Positions 6,198 to 14,036 of a stretch of 36,403 nucleotides of DNA are shown one piece after another; the stretch's first letter is position 1, and each line of letters begins with the position of its first letter. Both the position numbers and the translations under genes were made by a program. The notes below the pieces were generated by a model. It saw only the letters and a program-made list of their open reading frames with translations, was not told the DNA's origin and did not search any database. The DNA comes from Rickettsiales bacterium (lineage in GTDB: Bacteria > Pseudomonadota > Alphaproteobacteria > Rickettsiales > UBA3002), in contig JAJTIB010000012.1 in the NCBI GenBank assembly GCA_021300075.1, positions 1-36,403 of the forward strand, read 5' to 3'.

Positions 6198-6235
6198 CAG
6201 GCTTGCGCCTGAAAGAGTGCCTATCCAGGTGCTCT
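6198..6235 (+). promoter_or_regulatory. Two hairpins between the leader gene and czcC
   Basis: Hairpin one: CAGGC (6198-6202), loop TTGC, GCCTG (6207-6211). Hairpin two: AGAGTGCCT (6214-6222), loop ATCC, AGGTGCTCT (6227-6235), with two G-U pairs. Neither is followed by a T-run, so they are unlikely to be simple terminators. They lie 10 bases after the stop codon of the leader gene. An AAGGA at 6264-6268 and the czcC start at 6289 follow. Such a structure could gate translation or transcript stability of czcCBA. Confidence 0.5.
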
Positions 6236-6288
6236 GAGGTCGCATGTCCTTTTGTATTTATCCAAGGAATTAAGTGTGAGAACTCCCG

Positions 6289-7617
6289 ATGCCAAACCCA
6301 TATAAGCTCCCCGTGTGGCTGCTCTGCGCCACCATGCTAACCAGTGCGCCTGCTTACGCTGAACCAGAAAAGCAAACCGACACACCGCCACCTGCTGCTG
6401 TGGCTGCACCTATGAAGGCCGCTGGCTTTTCGCTGGATGATGCGATTGCCAAGGCACTCGTACAGTCCCCACGTTTGAAAGCCTTCGGCAGTGGCGTTGC
6501 GGCTGCAAAGGGAGAACAGCGGCAAGCTGGGGCATGGGTAAACCCCGAAGTAGGTGTGGAAGCGGAGAACGTTGCGGGTCAAGGTGCATATAAAGGCTTC
6601 GACTCGGCGGAAGTGACGGTTGGGGTCACGCAGGAAATTACCATCGGCGGGAAGATTTCGGCACGGGAGAGCATTGCGGGTAAAGGGCTGGAAATCGCTT
6701 CGCTCGATGAACAGGCCGCAACACTAGATGTTATCCGTGATGTTACCACCGCCTATGCGGATGTGGTGGCAGCAGAAGAAAATGTGCGCCTTGCCACCGA
6801 GCAGAAAGAGCTGGCTGTGGATGTACTGAAATCTGTAAGCGTGCGCGTGGGAGCAGCCGCTGCGCCGTTGATTCAGAAAAGCCGTGCAGAGGTGGAACGC
6901 TCCACTGCCACCATCGCGCTTGATAAGGCGAACCGTGAGCGTGATATTTCCCGCAAAAAACTGGCCGCACTGATGGGAGAAGAACGCTTCACCCTTCCGC
7001 TTGATAGCGCGGCGTTCTATGCCATTGCAAAGCCAGAGGCTGCATCGCTGGAAGAAAAGCTGAAAGCCAACCCTGATCTGGTGAAGCTGAATAGCAGCTT
7101 GGAGCAATCGAAAGCACGGCTGGAACTGGAACAAGCCAATGCCATTCCTGACCCGCGTTTGAGCGTGGGCCTGCGCGACTTCCGTGATAGCGGCGATCAG
7201 GCATTTATCGTTGGCGTGTCGCTGCCCATCCCCGTGTTCAATGCCAATCGTGGTAATATCGAGAAAGCGCGGCACGAGGTCAGCCGCACGGAAATGGATA
7301 ACCGCCAGCTGGCACTCAACACTAGCGCGGATTTAACACAGGCGCATGAGCGTATGGAAAACGCCTATGTGCAGGCAGAAACACTCAAAACCGAGATTTT
7401 ACCTTCCGCCGATAAAGCCTTTCGGCTGGCGCGGGAGGGCTACGGCTTAGGACGTTTCCCCTACCTCGAAGTGCTTGACGCGCAGCGTAGCCTGTTTGGG
7501 GTAAAACAACAGCAGATCGAAGCGATACGCGAATTTCATACCGCCAAGGCGCAAGTGGAACGGTTGACCGCCACACGCCTCAGCGCATTACAAAAATCAG
7601 GAGAGAACCATGAATAA
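6289..7617 (+). CDS. CzcC-like outer-membrane channel of the TolC family
   Basis: 442-aa outer-membrane efflux protein that would form the exit duct of the CzcCBA pump. The signal peptide ends near APAYA (about residue 24). A proline-rich stretch follows, then two OEP repeats of long coiled-coil helices (about 50-240 and 250-430), with typical VTQEITIGGKISARE and VSLPIPVFNANRGNIEKA motifs. Start ATG 6289 has only a weak GAG upstream; a stronger AAGGA at 6264 sits before a GTG that is immediately followed by a stop (GTG TGA), so initiation here may be regulated. The stop overlaps the next gene by 8 bases. Co-operonic with the adaptor and RND pump. Confidence 0.9.
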   Translation: MPNPYKLPVWLLCATMLTSAPAYAEPEKQTDTPPPAAVAAPMKAAGFSLDDAIAKALVQSPRLKAFGSGVAAAKGEQRQAGAWVNPEVGVEAENVAGQGAYKGFDSAEVTVGVTQEITIGGKISARESIAGKGLEIASLDEQAATLDVIRDVTTAYADVVAAEENVRLATEQKELAVDVLKSVSVRVGAAAAPLIQKSRAEVERSTATIALDKANRERDISRKKLAALMGEERFTLPLDSAAFYAIAKPEAASLEEKLKANPDLVKLNSSLEQSKARLELEQANAIPDPRLSVGLRDFRDSGDQAFIVGVSLPIPVFNANRGNIEKARHEVSRTEMDNRQLALNTSADLTQAHERMENAYVQAETLKTEILPSADKAFRLAREGYGLGRFPYLEVLDAQRSLFGVKQQQIEAIREFHTAKAQVERLTATRLSALQKSGENHE

Positions 7618-8734
7618 GCGCAACCTCATTATATTAACACTGCTGCTGGCCATTGCTGGCGGGGCATATCTCACGCTTGGCGGGGATGCAAAAGAACCCG
7701 CAGCGGAGAATCATGCCCCCGCTGATAAAGACGAGCATGGCCACGGCGATGAGCATAAAGATGACCATGCCGAAGGCGGCGATCACGGGCATGGTGACAA
7801 GGATGAACACGCGCACGGCGATGAACATGGCCACGACCATGCGGAAGCCAAACCTGCTGCCGATGAACATGGCGAAGCCGATGAGCATGGGCATGGCGGT
7901 GAAGAAGGCGGTCATGATGAAGGAAGCAAAATCAGCGACAATGCGGTGAAGAACCTGAATATCGAGATTCTGCAAGCTGGCAGCGCGATGGTGCGGGAAA
8001 CCGTCAGCGTCAGTGGCCGCGTAACCCTGAACCAGAACACTACCGCGCAAGTGAAAGCCCGCTTCCCCGGTGTAATTCGCAGTGTGCTGAAAGAACCTGG
8101 TGAAGTGGTCAAAGCTGGCGACACGCTGGCAACGGTGGAGAGCAACGACAGTCTACAAGTCTATGCGGTGAAGTCACCTGTTACTGGCACTATCATCACT
8201 CGCAATGCCAGTGTCGGTGAACTGGCGGCGGATACGCCATTATTTGCGGTGGCGGATTTAAGCAAGCTGTGGGCGGAGTTGTTCATTTTCTCGAAAGATG
8301 GCGAGAGGCTGAAAGCTGGCCAGAAAGTCCGCATCCAGTGCCTTGATGATCCCGTGAATACCGAGTCCTCCATTGCGCTGGTGCTGCCTACCGCAGAAGC
8401 CTCAAGCCAGACGGTAGTGGCGCGTGCGGTGATCGAGAATGCCGATAACCACTGGCGTTCGGGCATGAATATCCGCGGCGATGTTGTGCTGTCGGAAAAA
8501 GAAGCCCCGCTTGCCGTGAAAACCGAAGCTATCCAGCGCATGGAAGGCAACGCGGTGGTGTTTGTGCGCGAAGATGGCGGCACTTACAAAGCGCAGCCCG
8601 TGGAAACTGGCATGAGCGATGCGACGTGGACGGAAATCAAAAGCGGCCTCACGGCTGGCCAGCATTACGTCGCTAAAAACAGCTTCGTGGTGAAAGCCGA
8701 CATCGGCAAATCCGGTGCGGAACACGAACACTAG
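7610..8734 (+). CDS. CzcB-like periplasmic adaptor with His-rich N-terminus
   Basis: 374-aa membrane fusion protein linking the RND pump to the outer-membrane channel. An N-terminal membrane anchor (about 5-23) is followed by a 70-residue His/Asp/Glu-rich segment (about 34-105) with repeated HGHGDEH units. Next come a barrel-sandwich/lipoyl hybrid (about 120-210, VKARFPGVIRSVLKEPGE), a beta-barrel and a membrane-proximal domain. The His-rich segment is much longer than in most adaptors and probably buffers or delivers Zn, Co, Cd or Cu ions. The start overlaps the czcC stop and has AGGAGA upstream. It lies 18 bases before czcA. The repeat-coding DNA is itself repetitive and could change length. 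Confidence 0.9.
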   Translation: MNKRNLIILTLLLAIAGGAYLTLGGDAKEPAAENHAPADKDEHGHGDEHKDDHAEGGDHGHGDKDEHAHGDEHGHDHAEAKPAADEHGEADEHGHGGEEGGHDEGSKISDNAVKNLNIEILQAGSAMVRETVSVSGRVTLNQNTTAQVKARFPGVIRSVLKEPGEVVKAGDTLATVESNDSLQVYAVKSPVTGTIITRNASVGELAADTPLFAVADLSKLWAELFIFSKDGERLKAGQKVRIQCLDDPVNTESSIALVLPTAEASSQTVVARAVIENADNHWRSGMNIRGDVVLSEKEAPLAVKTEAIQRMEGNAVVFVREDGGTYKAQPVETGMSDATWTEIKSGLTAGQHYVAKNSFVVKADIGKSGAEHEH

Positions 8735-8752
8735 AATCTAGGGGATAGAGCC

Positions 8753-11700
8753 ATGATTGAACGTATTTTAGGGTTTTCCCTTCATCACCGATACCTAATC
8801 GCACTGCTTACATTGGCGGTGGCGGTGTTCGGTATGTACTCACTTAAAAATCTGCCGATTGATGCCGTGCCAGACATCACCAACAATCAGGTGCAGATCA
8901 ACACCGTTGCCTCCGCGTTTTCGCCGATGGAAGTGGAAAAGCAGGTGACATTCCCCGTGGAAACCGCACTGGCGGGTATTCCTGGTCTTGAATATACCCG
9001 CTCGATTTCACGCAACGGATTTTCTCAGGTGACTGCCGTATTCCGCGATGACGTGGATATTTATTTCGCACGCGCTCAGGTGAATGAACGTATTGCGGAA
9101 GCAAAAGAGAGTCTGCCTGAAGGCGTTGACCCGAAGATGGGCGCAATCTCGACTGGCCTTGGCGAAATTTACATGTGGACGGTGGAATATGAACAGCCAC
9201 GCGGCAAAGGCGCAGACATAAAAGATGGCAAGGCTGGCTGGCAATCCGATGGTAGCTACCTCACGCCCGAAGGCCAGCGCATGAACTCGGATGTCGAACT
9301 GGCTTCCTACCTCCGCACGGTGCAGGACTGGATTATCCGCCCTCAGCTGAAAGGCGTGAAGGGTGTGGCGGGTGTCGATGCGATTGGCGGCTATGTGAAG
9401 CAATACCATGTGCAGCCTAACCCTGAAAAACTGGTGGCGCTTGGCCTGAGTTTCTCGGATGTGGTCAATGTACTGGAGCGCAACAATACCAGCATTGGTG
9501 CAGGCTACATCGAGCGCAGCGGCGAAGCCTATGTGGTGCGTGCGGATGGGCGTATCGAGAATGCCGAGCAGATCGGTAATATCGTGGTGGCTAACCGTGG
9601 CGGTGTTACCATTTATTTGAAAGACATCGCTACCGTTGGCATCGGCAAGGAACTCCGCACGGGTTCGGCTTCTGAGAATGGCTATGAAGTTGTGGTTGGC
9701 ACGGCGCTCATGCTGATTGGCGAGAATAGCCGCACCGTATCGCAAGCGGTGGACGAGAAGATCACGGAGATTAACAAGTCGCTGCCCGAAGGTATCCACG
9801 CCAAAACGGTGTTGAATCGTACCAATCTAGTAGATCGCACCATCGGCACGGTGCAGACGAACCTCATCGAAGGCGCGTTGCTCGTCATCGTGATTCTGTT
9901 TTTATTGCTGGGTAACTTCCGCGCCGCGCTGATTACTGCGCTCGTCATACCGCTTTCCATGCTCATGACCAGCATGGGCATGATTCGCGCTGGCATCAGC
10001 GGCAACCTCATGAGCCTTGGTGCGCTCGATTTCGGGCTGATTGTAGATGGCGCGGTGATTATCACTGAGAATTGCCTGAGCCGCTTGGCGCACCGCCAGC
10101 ACCATGAAGGCAGGATACTGACCCTGCAAGAACGCTTGCATGAGGTGATGGTGGCCAGCCGTGAGATGATTCAGCCTTCTGTGTTCGGTCAGGCGATTAT
10201 CATCATGGTGTATATCCCGCTGCTGACATTCAGCGGTGTGGAAGGCAAGATGTTCGAGCCGATGGCGATGACAGTGATTTTTGCCCTGATTGCTGCATTT
10301 GTGCTGTCCCTAACTTTTGTTCCCGCCATGATTGCCATTTTTGTGAAAGGCAACGTGGAGGAAAAAGAAAGCCGCATTATCCAAAAAACCAAAGGCTGGT
10401 ATGAACCCGCTTTGCATTGGGCATTGCGTTCGCCGCTGAAAATCATCGGCGCGGCAACGGGTGGTTTTGTGCTCTCACTCGTGCTGTTTTCCACGATGGG
10501 GCAAGAATTTATTCCGACGCTCGATGAAAAAGACATCGCCATGCACGCGATGCGGATTCCTTCTACTTCGCTCACGCAGTCGCAGGAATTGCAATTTGCC
10601 GTGGAAAAAGCAGTGAGTAGCGTGTCGGAAGTAAAGTTTGTTTTCTCTAAAACTGGCACGGCAGAAATGGCTGCTGATCCGATGCCGCCCAACGTATCCG
10701 ACACGTTCATTATCCTGAAAGACAAAGACCAGTGGCCTGATTCCAGTATCGAAAAGTCAGAAATTATTGCGAAAATAAACAAGGCTGTATCTGATGTTCC
10801 AGGGAACAACTACGAATTCACCCAACCGATTCAGATGCGTTTCAACGAACTGATTTCGGGCGTGCGTTCCGATGTGGCAGTGAAGATTTACGGCGATGAC
10901 TTCGGCGTGATGGAGAAAACCGCCGCCCAGTTGGTGCAAACGCTGAAATCCGTTGAAGGCAGCGCGGATGTGAAGATGGAGCAAACCAGCGGCCTTCCCA
11001 TGCTGGAAGTGAAGCTGGATAAAAACGCCATCTCCCGTTATGGCCTGAACGTCAGCGATGTGCTGGATGTGCTTTCGATTGCAGTGGGTGGGCGCGAGGC
11101 TGGCTTGGTGTTCCAAGGGGATCGCCGCTTCGATATTCTGGTACGCTTGCCAGATACCATGCGGCAAGACCTCACCGTGTTGGAAAACCTGCCCGTGTTA
11201 CTTCCTGTCGATGATGACAATATGGCCGACCGCATTGGTGGCCAACCACACACGCGCCCAGCCTATATCCCCCTCAAGCAGGTGGCGAAGCTGGAAATCA
11301 CCGACGGGCTAAACCAAATCAGCCGTGAAAACGGCAAACGCCGCATGGTGGTTCAAGCCAACGTGCGTGGGCGTGACATCGGCTCGTTCGTGAAAGACGC
11401 GCAAGCCGCTATCGGCAGCAAGGTAGAGATTCCCGCTGGCTACTGGCTGGAATGGGGTGGGCAGTTCAAAAACCTTGAAGAAGCCAAGGCGCGGCTCGGT
11501 GTTGTAGTTCCCGCCTGCTTCTTCATGATTTTCCTACTGCTGTTCACTGCACTCGGCTCGGTCAAACAAGCCTTGCTGGTGTTTTCTGGTGTGCCGCTGG
11601 CACTCACGGGCGGCATTATCACCCTCTGGTTGCGCGGTATGCCGTTCTCTATTTCGGCGGCGGTGGGCTTGATTGCGCTTTCAGGTGTGGCCGTGCTGAA

Positions 11701-12001
11701 CGGGCTGGTGATGATTACTCGCATCAACCAGCTGGTGCGTGAAGGTATTGAGGCGAACACGGCCATTATCGAAGGTGCGCTTTCCCGCTTCCGCCCCGTA
11801 CTGATGACCGCGCTCGTTGCTTCCTTGGGCTTTGTGCCGATGGCGATTGCCACTGGTGCTGGCGCGGAAGTGCAAAAACCACTGGCGACAGTGGTGATCG
11901 GCGGATTGATTACCGCAACCATCCTTACGTTGCTGGTGCTGCCCGCCATTTACAAACGGTTCAACCTCGCCCGCGACCTGCTAGCGAAGGAGATACTGTG
12001 A
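8753..12001 (+). CDS. CzcA-type heavy-metal RND efflux pump
   Basis: 1082-aa inner-membrane proton antiporter that expels divalent cations from periplasm or cytoplasm through the CzcCBA complex. Twelve TM helices are arranged as one N-terminal TM, a large periplasmic loop, six TMs, a second loop and five TMs. TM4 carries DFGLIVDGAVIITEN with D426, D432 and E439. This is the acidic triad of the HME1 (Co/Zn/Cd) class, not the pattern of CusA (Cu/Ag). Further stretches such as GVEGKMFEPMAMTVIF and FIPTLDEKDIAMHAMRIPS are close to CzcA. Full length for the family. Although the island also has many copper genes, this pump is therefore probably for Zn, Co or Cd. An insertion near 150-175 (GKGADIKDGKAGW) is polar. 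Confidence 0.92.
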   Translation: MIERILGFSLHHRYLIALLTLAVAVFGMYSLKNLPIDAVPDITNNQVQINTVASAFSPMEVEKQVTFPVETALAGIPGLEYTRSISRNGFSQVTAVFRDDVDIYFARAQVNERIAEAKESLPEGVDPKMGAISTGLGEIYMWTVEYEQPRGKGADIKDGKAGWQSDGSYLTPEGQRMNSDVELASYLRTVQDWIIRPQLKGVKGVAGVDAIGGYVKQYHVQPNPEKLVALGLSFSDVVNVLERNNTSIGAGYIERSGEAYVVRADGRIENAEQIGNIVVANRGGVTIYLKDIATVGIGKELRTGSASENGYEVVVGTALMLIGENSRTVSQAVDEKITEINKSLPEGIHAKTVLNRTNLVDRTIGTVQTNLIEGALLVIVILFLLLGNFRAALITALVIPLSMLMTSMGMIRAGISGNLMSLGALDFGLIVDGAVIITENCLSRLAHRQHHEGRILTLQERLHEVMVASREMIQPSVFGQAIIIMVYIPLLTFSGVEGKMFEPMAMTVIFALIAAFVLSLTFVPAMIAIFVKGNVEEKESRIIQKTKGWYEPALHWALRSPLKIIGAATGGFVLSLVLFSTMGQEFIPTLDEKDIAMHAMRIPSTSLTQSQELQFAVEKAVSSVSEVKFVFSKTGTAEMAADPMPPNVSDTFIILKDKDQWPDSSIEKSEIIAKINKAVSDVPGNNYEFTQPIQMRFNELISGVRSDVAVKIYGDDFGVMEKTAAQLVQTLKSVEGSADVKMEQTSGLPMLEVKLDKNAISRYGLNVSDVLDVLSIAVGGREAGLVFQGDRRFDILVRLPDTMRQDLTVLENLPVLLPVDDDNMADRIGGQPHTRPAYIPLKQVAKLEITDGLNQISRENGKRRMVVQANVRGRDIGSFVKDAQAAIGSKVEIPAGYWLEWGGQFKNLEEAKARLGVVVPACFFMIFLLLFTALGSVKQALLVFSGVPLALTGGIITLWLRGMPFSISAAVGLIALSGVAVLNGLVMITRINQLVREGIEANTAIIEGALSRFRPVLMTALVASLGFVPMAIATGAGAEVQKPLATVVIGGLITATILTLLVLPAIYKRFNLARDLLAKEIL

Positions 12002-12030
12002 TTTTTTCAACCAACCCTAAAGGAGACTCT

Positions 12031-12291
12031 ATGACCGACCTGAAATCCCTGCTTGCTGCATCTGCCCTCGCGCTAGTGATTGGTACTGCCGCACCTGCCA
12101 TTGCTGGCGAACACAAAGCTGAAGATGGCAAGAAGATGGAAAAGCACGAACACAAAGACGGTGACCATAAAGATCACGGCAAGCATGAAGGTCATAAAGA
12201 TGGCGATCATCACGACCACAAGGAAGGCGATGGTCACGATCATGATAAGGAAAAAGCTGGCAAGCCCGAAGCAAAAAGCAAAGGCCAGTAA
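12031..12291 (+). CDS. His/Lys/Asp-rich periplasmic metal-binding protein
   Basis: 86-aa protein with a Sec signal peptide (MTDLKSLLAASALALVIGTAAPAIAG). The mature part consists almost wholly of short HKDGDH/HEGHKDGDHHDH-type repeats with a basic tail. No cysteine or fold is apparent; it is probably an intrinsically disordered buffer for Zn, Cu or Ni. The start at ATG 12031 is chosen over an in-frame upstream ATG (11998) because AAAGGAG lies at 12019-12025 and the signal peptide begins here. It follows czcA and is likely co-transcribed. Its repeats resemble the His-rich part of the adaptor, so the two may share metal. Confidence 0.75.
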   Translation: MTDLKSLLAASALALVIGTAAPAIAGEHKAEDGKKMEKHEHKDGDHKDHGKHEGHKDGDHHDHKEGDGHDHDKEKAGKPEAKSKGQ

Positions 12292-12302
12292 ATGAATACG
12301 GC

Positions 12303-12402
12303 CAGAGGCATGGTGCTTCTGACCGTAGGTGCGACGGGAAGGAACAAGTTTAGCGACATGACCTTCCCGCCGCGCTCCCCAAACCTGACGGGTTTCGTCA
12401 GG
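12303..12402 (+). promoter_or_regulatory. Structured leader with three hairpins
   Basis: The 139-base gap before the lipoprotein gene folds into three dyads. CAGAGGC/GCTTCTG lies at 12303-12321. CGGGAAGG (12335-12342) and CCTTCCCG (12362-12369) form a perfect 8-bp dyad with a 19-base spacer. CCTGACG/CGTCAGG (12384-12402) is perfect with a 5-base loop. There is no T-run after the last stem. It may be a cis-regulatory RNA, an mRNA stabiliser separating czcCBA from downstream genes, or in the case of the second dyad a protein-binding site. Confidence 0.5.
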
Positions 12403-12430
12403 AATGTTTAACCATTCTATAGGTAGAACC

Positions 12431-12865
12431 ATGAAAAAAGCTATAATCATCAGCACAGCACTGATACTTTTATCAGCTTGTGCATCTCAACCACCCCAAA
12501 CACTCGACCAAAAACTATCTGAGTCCACCACCGCAGCCGACCGAAAAGAAACGCTGCGTCTAGCGTGCCTGAATGAAGCGGAGTGGCCAGCGAGCTTGCA
12601 AAAGGTTCGTACCACTGGACGGCACGGCACGCAACAACGCCAACGTCTGAAGCGCACGCCCGAAATCAGAGAAATGAAAACGCTCTGCCGCCAGATGGAC
12701 GATCTCACCACGGTTGATGCGGAAGAAAAGCTGCCGCCAAAAGAGCTTGCTTCCGCATGCGCTGCCAAAGTTGCGGATAAAAAGCAGAAAGAAGGCAAAG
12801 GCTGGGCTGAACATGCAGACCGCATCGCGCATATCTGCAAGGAAATGACAGGTAAAAAACTGTGA
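12431..12865 (+). CDS. Small lipoprotein of unknown function
   Basis: 144-aa protein with a lipoprotein signal (MKKAIIISTALILLSAC; lipobox LSAC, Cys 17). The mature part is helical and highly charged with five further cysteines (LACLNE, TLCRQM, SACAAK, HICKEM), some of which may form disulfides or bind metal. No family is recognised. Start ATG 12431 is preferred to an upstream ATG (12404) because of the signal peptide. The TGA overlaps the GTG of the CDF gene (GTGA), so expression of the two is coupled. This suggests a role related to metal export or sensing in the envelope. Confidence 0.7.
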   Translation: MKKAIIISTALILLSACASQPPQTLDQKLSESTTAADRKETLRLACLNEAEWPASLQKVRTTGRHGTQQRQRLKRTPEIREMKTLCRQMDDLTTVDAEEKLPPKELASACAAKVADKKQKEGKGWAEHADRIAHICKEMTGKKL

Positions 12866-13470
12866 GTTCCTGCCACGACCATTGCAATGCCAGCGAGCAA
12901 TCAGACGTATCCGCAGCTTACCGCAAGGTGCTATGGGTATGTTTGATTGCCAACGCGGTGATGTTCGTGGCGCAAATGGTGGCAAGCTATGCCGCGCACT
13001 CTGTTTCACTGCTGGCTAATAGCGCAGATTTCTTCTCGGACGCTGCGAATTACGGCATAAGCCTCTATGTCTTGAATCTATCCCTGCGCCAGAAAGCCAA
13101 AGCCTCGCTGTTTAAGGGCGTTAGTTTGGGCTTAGTGGGGCTTTGGGTGGCGTTTGAGACGTTGCACCACGCGCTACAACCCGAACTACCAGAACCCCTT
13201 ATTATGGCCGCTATCAGTGTGGTGGCGTTGGCCGTAAATGTCGGCTGTGCAATGCTTCTCTACAAATACCGTGGTGGCGATAGCAACCGAGAATCGGTTT
13301 GGATTTGCAGCCGTAACGATGCCATCGGCAATATCGCCGTGATGATCGCCGCAGCTGGCGTGTTCGCTTCTGGCACCATCTGGCCAGATATTATCGTCGC
13401 CGCCATCCTAGGCTGGTTGGCGATCAGCGGCGCGATGCGAATTATTAAATCAGCTAAAAGAGAGCTATAA
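12862..13470 (+). CDS. Short CDF (cation diffusion facilitator) transporter
   Basis: 202-aa inner-membrane protein of the CzcD/ZitB type, a proton antiporter exporting Zn or similar ions from the cytoplasm. Six TM helices are visible. TM2 carries NSADFFSDAANY with two aspartates as in the family's metal site. TM5 carries SRNDAIGN, where the usual first residue of the HxxxD motif is Asn or Ser. The C-terminal cytoplasmic ferredoxin-like domain (about 80-100 residues) is absent; the protein stops after TM6. The N-terminus has a small CHDHC motif. Shorter DmeF/CDF-like proteins of this layout occur in metal islands, so it is probably functional. GTG start overlapping the preceding stop. Confidence 0.8.
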   Translation: MSSCHDHCNASEQSDVSAAYRKVLWVCLIANAVMFVAQMVASYAAHSVSLLANSADFFSDAANYGISLYVLNLSLRQKAKASLFKGVSLGLVGLWVAFETLHHALQPELPEPLIMAAISVVALAVNVGCAMLLYKYRGGDSNRESVWICSRNDAIGNIAVMIAAAGVFASGTIWPDIIVAAILGWLAISGAMRIIKSAKREL

Positions 13471-13547
13471 AAAAGCCCCGAACCCAATATGATTTCCAAA
13501 TCCTACAAAAAAATTGAATCGTAATGAATGCCAAAAGATGAAAACAT

Positions 13548-13575
13548 TTGAAAAACATAAAATAAAGCCTACAAT
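13548..13575 (+). promoter_or_regulatory. Second promoter with leaderless geometry
   Basis: TTGAAA (13548-13553), 16-base spacer, TACAAT (13570-13575), in an AT-rich stretch. The ATG at 13583 lies seven bases after the -10 hexamer, the same 35-base distance from TTGAAA as at 5832/5867. Sequences between the boxes are otherwise different, so the shared geometry is not simply a recent duplication. Confidence 0.6.
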
Positions 13576-13582
13576 CTATCCT

Positions 13583-13966
13583 ATGAAAATCTTCGTCAGC
13601 ATATTTATGGTTCTGGCACTCGTTATGACAACGAGCTTTCCTGCCACGTCCCATGCGATGATGCCTCATGATTCTGCGAAAGTAGAAAAAGCTGAAGCCT
13701 CCTCAGAACACGGTGATTGTCACAAGCACGCTAAGGCCGAGCAATCCGATAAAACGGCACAGAACGATAAAGAATCTGGCAAATGCTGTGATAAAGGTAT
13801 GTGCAAGTGCATCGGAAGCACCTGTCATAGCGGTCTGTCGAAGATTTTTGGTAATGGCAGCGAATCCCTCTTTCGTTTGACTGCCAGCAAAAGCAGCTTC
13901 GGCTTCACCAATGATGTGGTGGAATCCGCGCTTTCCAATCGCTTAAAACGCCCTCCCAAAGCCTAG
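13583..13966 (+). CDS. Second CutF-like Cys/His-rich exported leader protein
   Basis: 127-aa protein with a Sec signal peptide (MKIFVSIFMVLALVMT...SHA), a His/Asp/Lys-rich linker (HGDCHKHAKAEQ) and a Cys cluster (KCCDKGMCKCIGSTCH). A phenylalanine-containing stretch and a C-terminus RLKRPPKA follow. Start 13583 is favoured over an upstream ATG at 13514 because the signal peptide begins here and the promoter lies between them. In overall layout (signal, Cys cluster, Pro-Pro end, hairpin, copper operon) it parallels the gene at 5867 and the CutF protein found upstream of the multicopper oxidase gene cutO in Rhodobacter. It precedes copA, another multicopper oxidase gene. Direct metal binding is the alternative role. 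Confidence 0.65.
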   Translation: MKIFVSIFMVLALVMTTSFPATSHAMMPHDSAKVEKAEASSEHGDCHKHAKAEQSDKTAQNDKESGKCCDKGMCKCIGSTCHSGLSKIFGNGSESLFRLTASKSSFGFTNDVVESALSNRLKRPPKA

Positions 13967-13983
13967 TCCTGTAGCTGTTACGC

Positions 13984-14008
13984 CACCAGTGCGCCTTCGC
14001 GCATGGTG
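13984..14008 (+). promoter_or_regulatory. Strong hairpin between leader gene and copA
   Basis: CACCA-g-TGCGC (13984-13994) pairs with GCGCA-TGGTG (13999-14008) across a CTTC loop: ten pairs with one bulged G. It starts 18 bases after the stop codon of the small gene and ends 28 bases before the copA ATG. A second possible stem, GTGT/ACAC, overlaps its 3' arm and lies just before the copA ribosome binding site, so alternative folds are possible. No terminator T-run follows. Confidence 0.55.
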
Positions 14009-14036
14009 TCATTTCAACACAAATCAAGGATTAGTT

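Noticed and set aside
8898..11949. Long open frames on the minus strand within czcA
   Set aside because: They lie wholly inside a well-supported RND pump gene, have no ribosome binding sites and no recognisable domains; they are shadows caused by codon bias.
12384..12402. Rho-independent terminator
   Set aside because: The stem is perfect but is followed by AATGTTTAA rather than a T-run.
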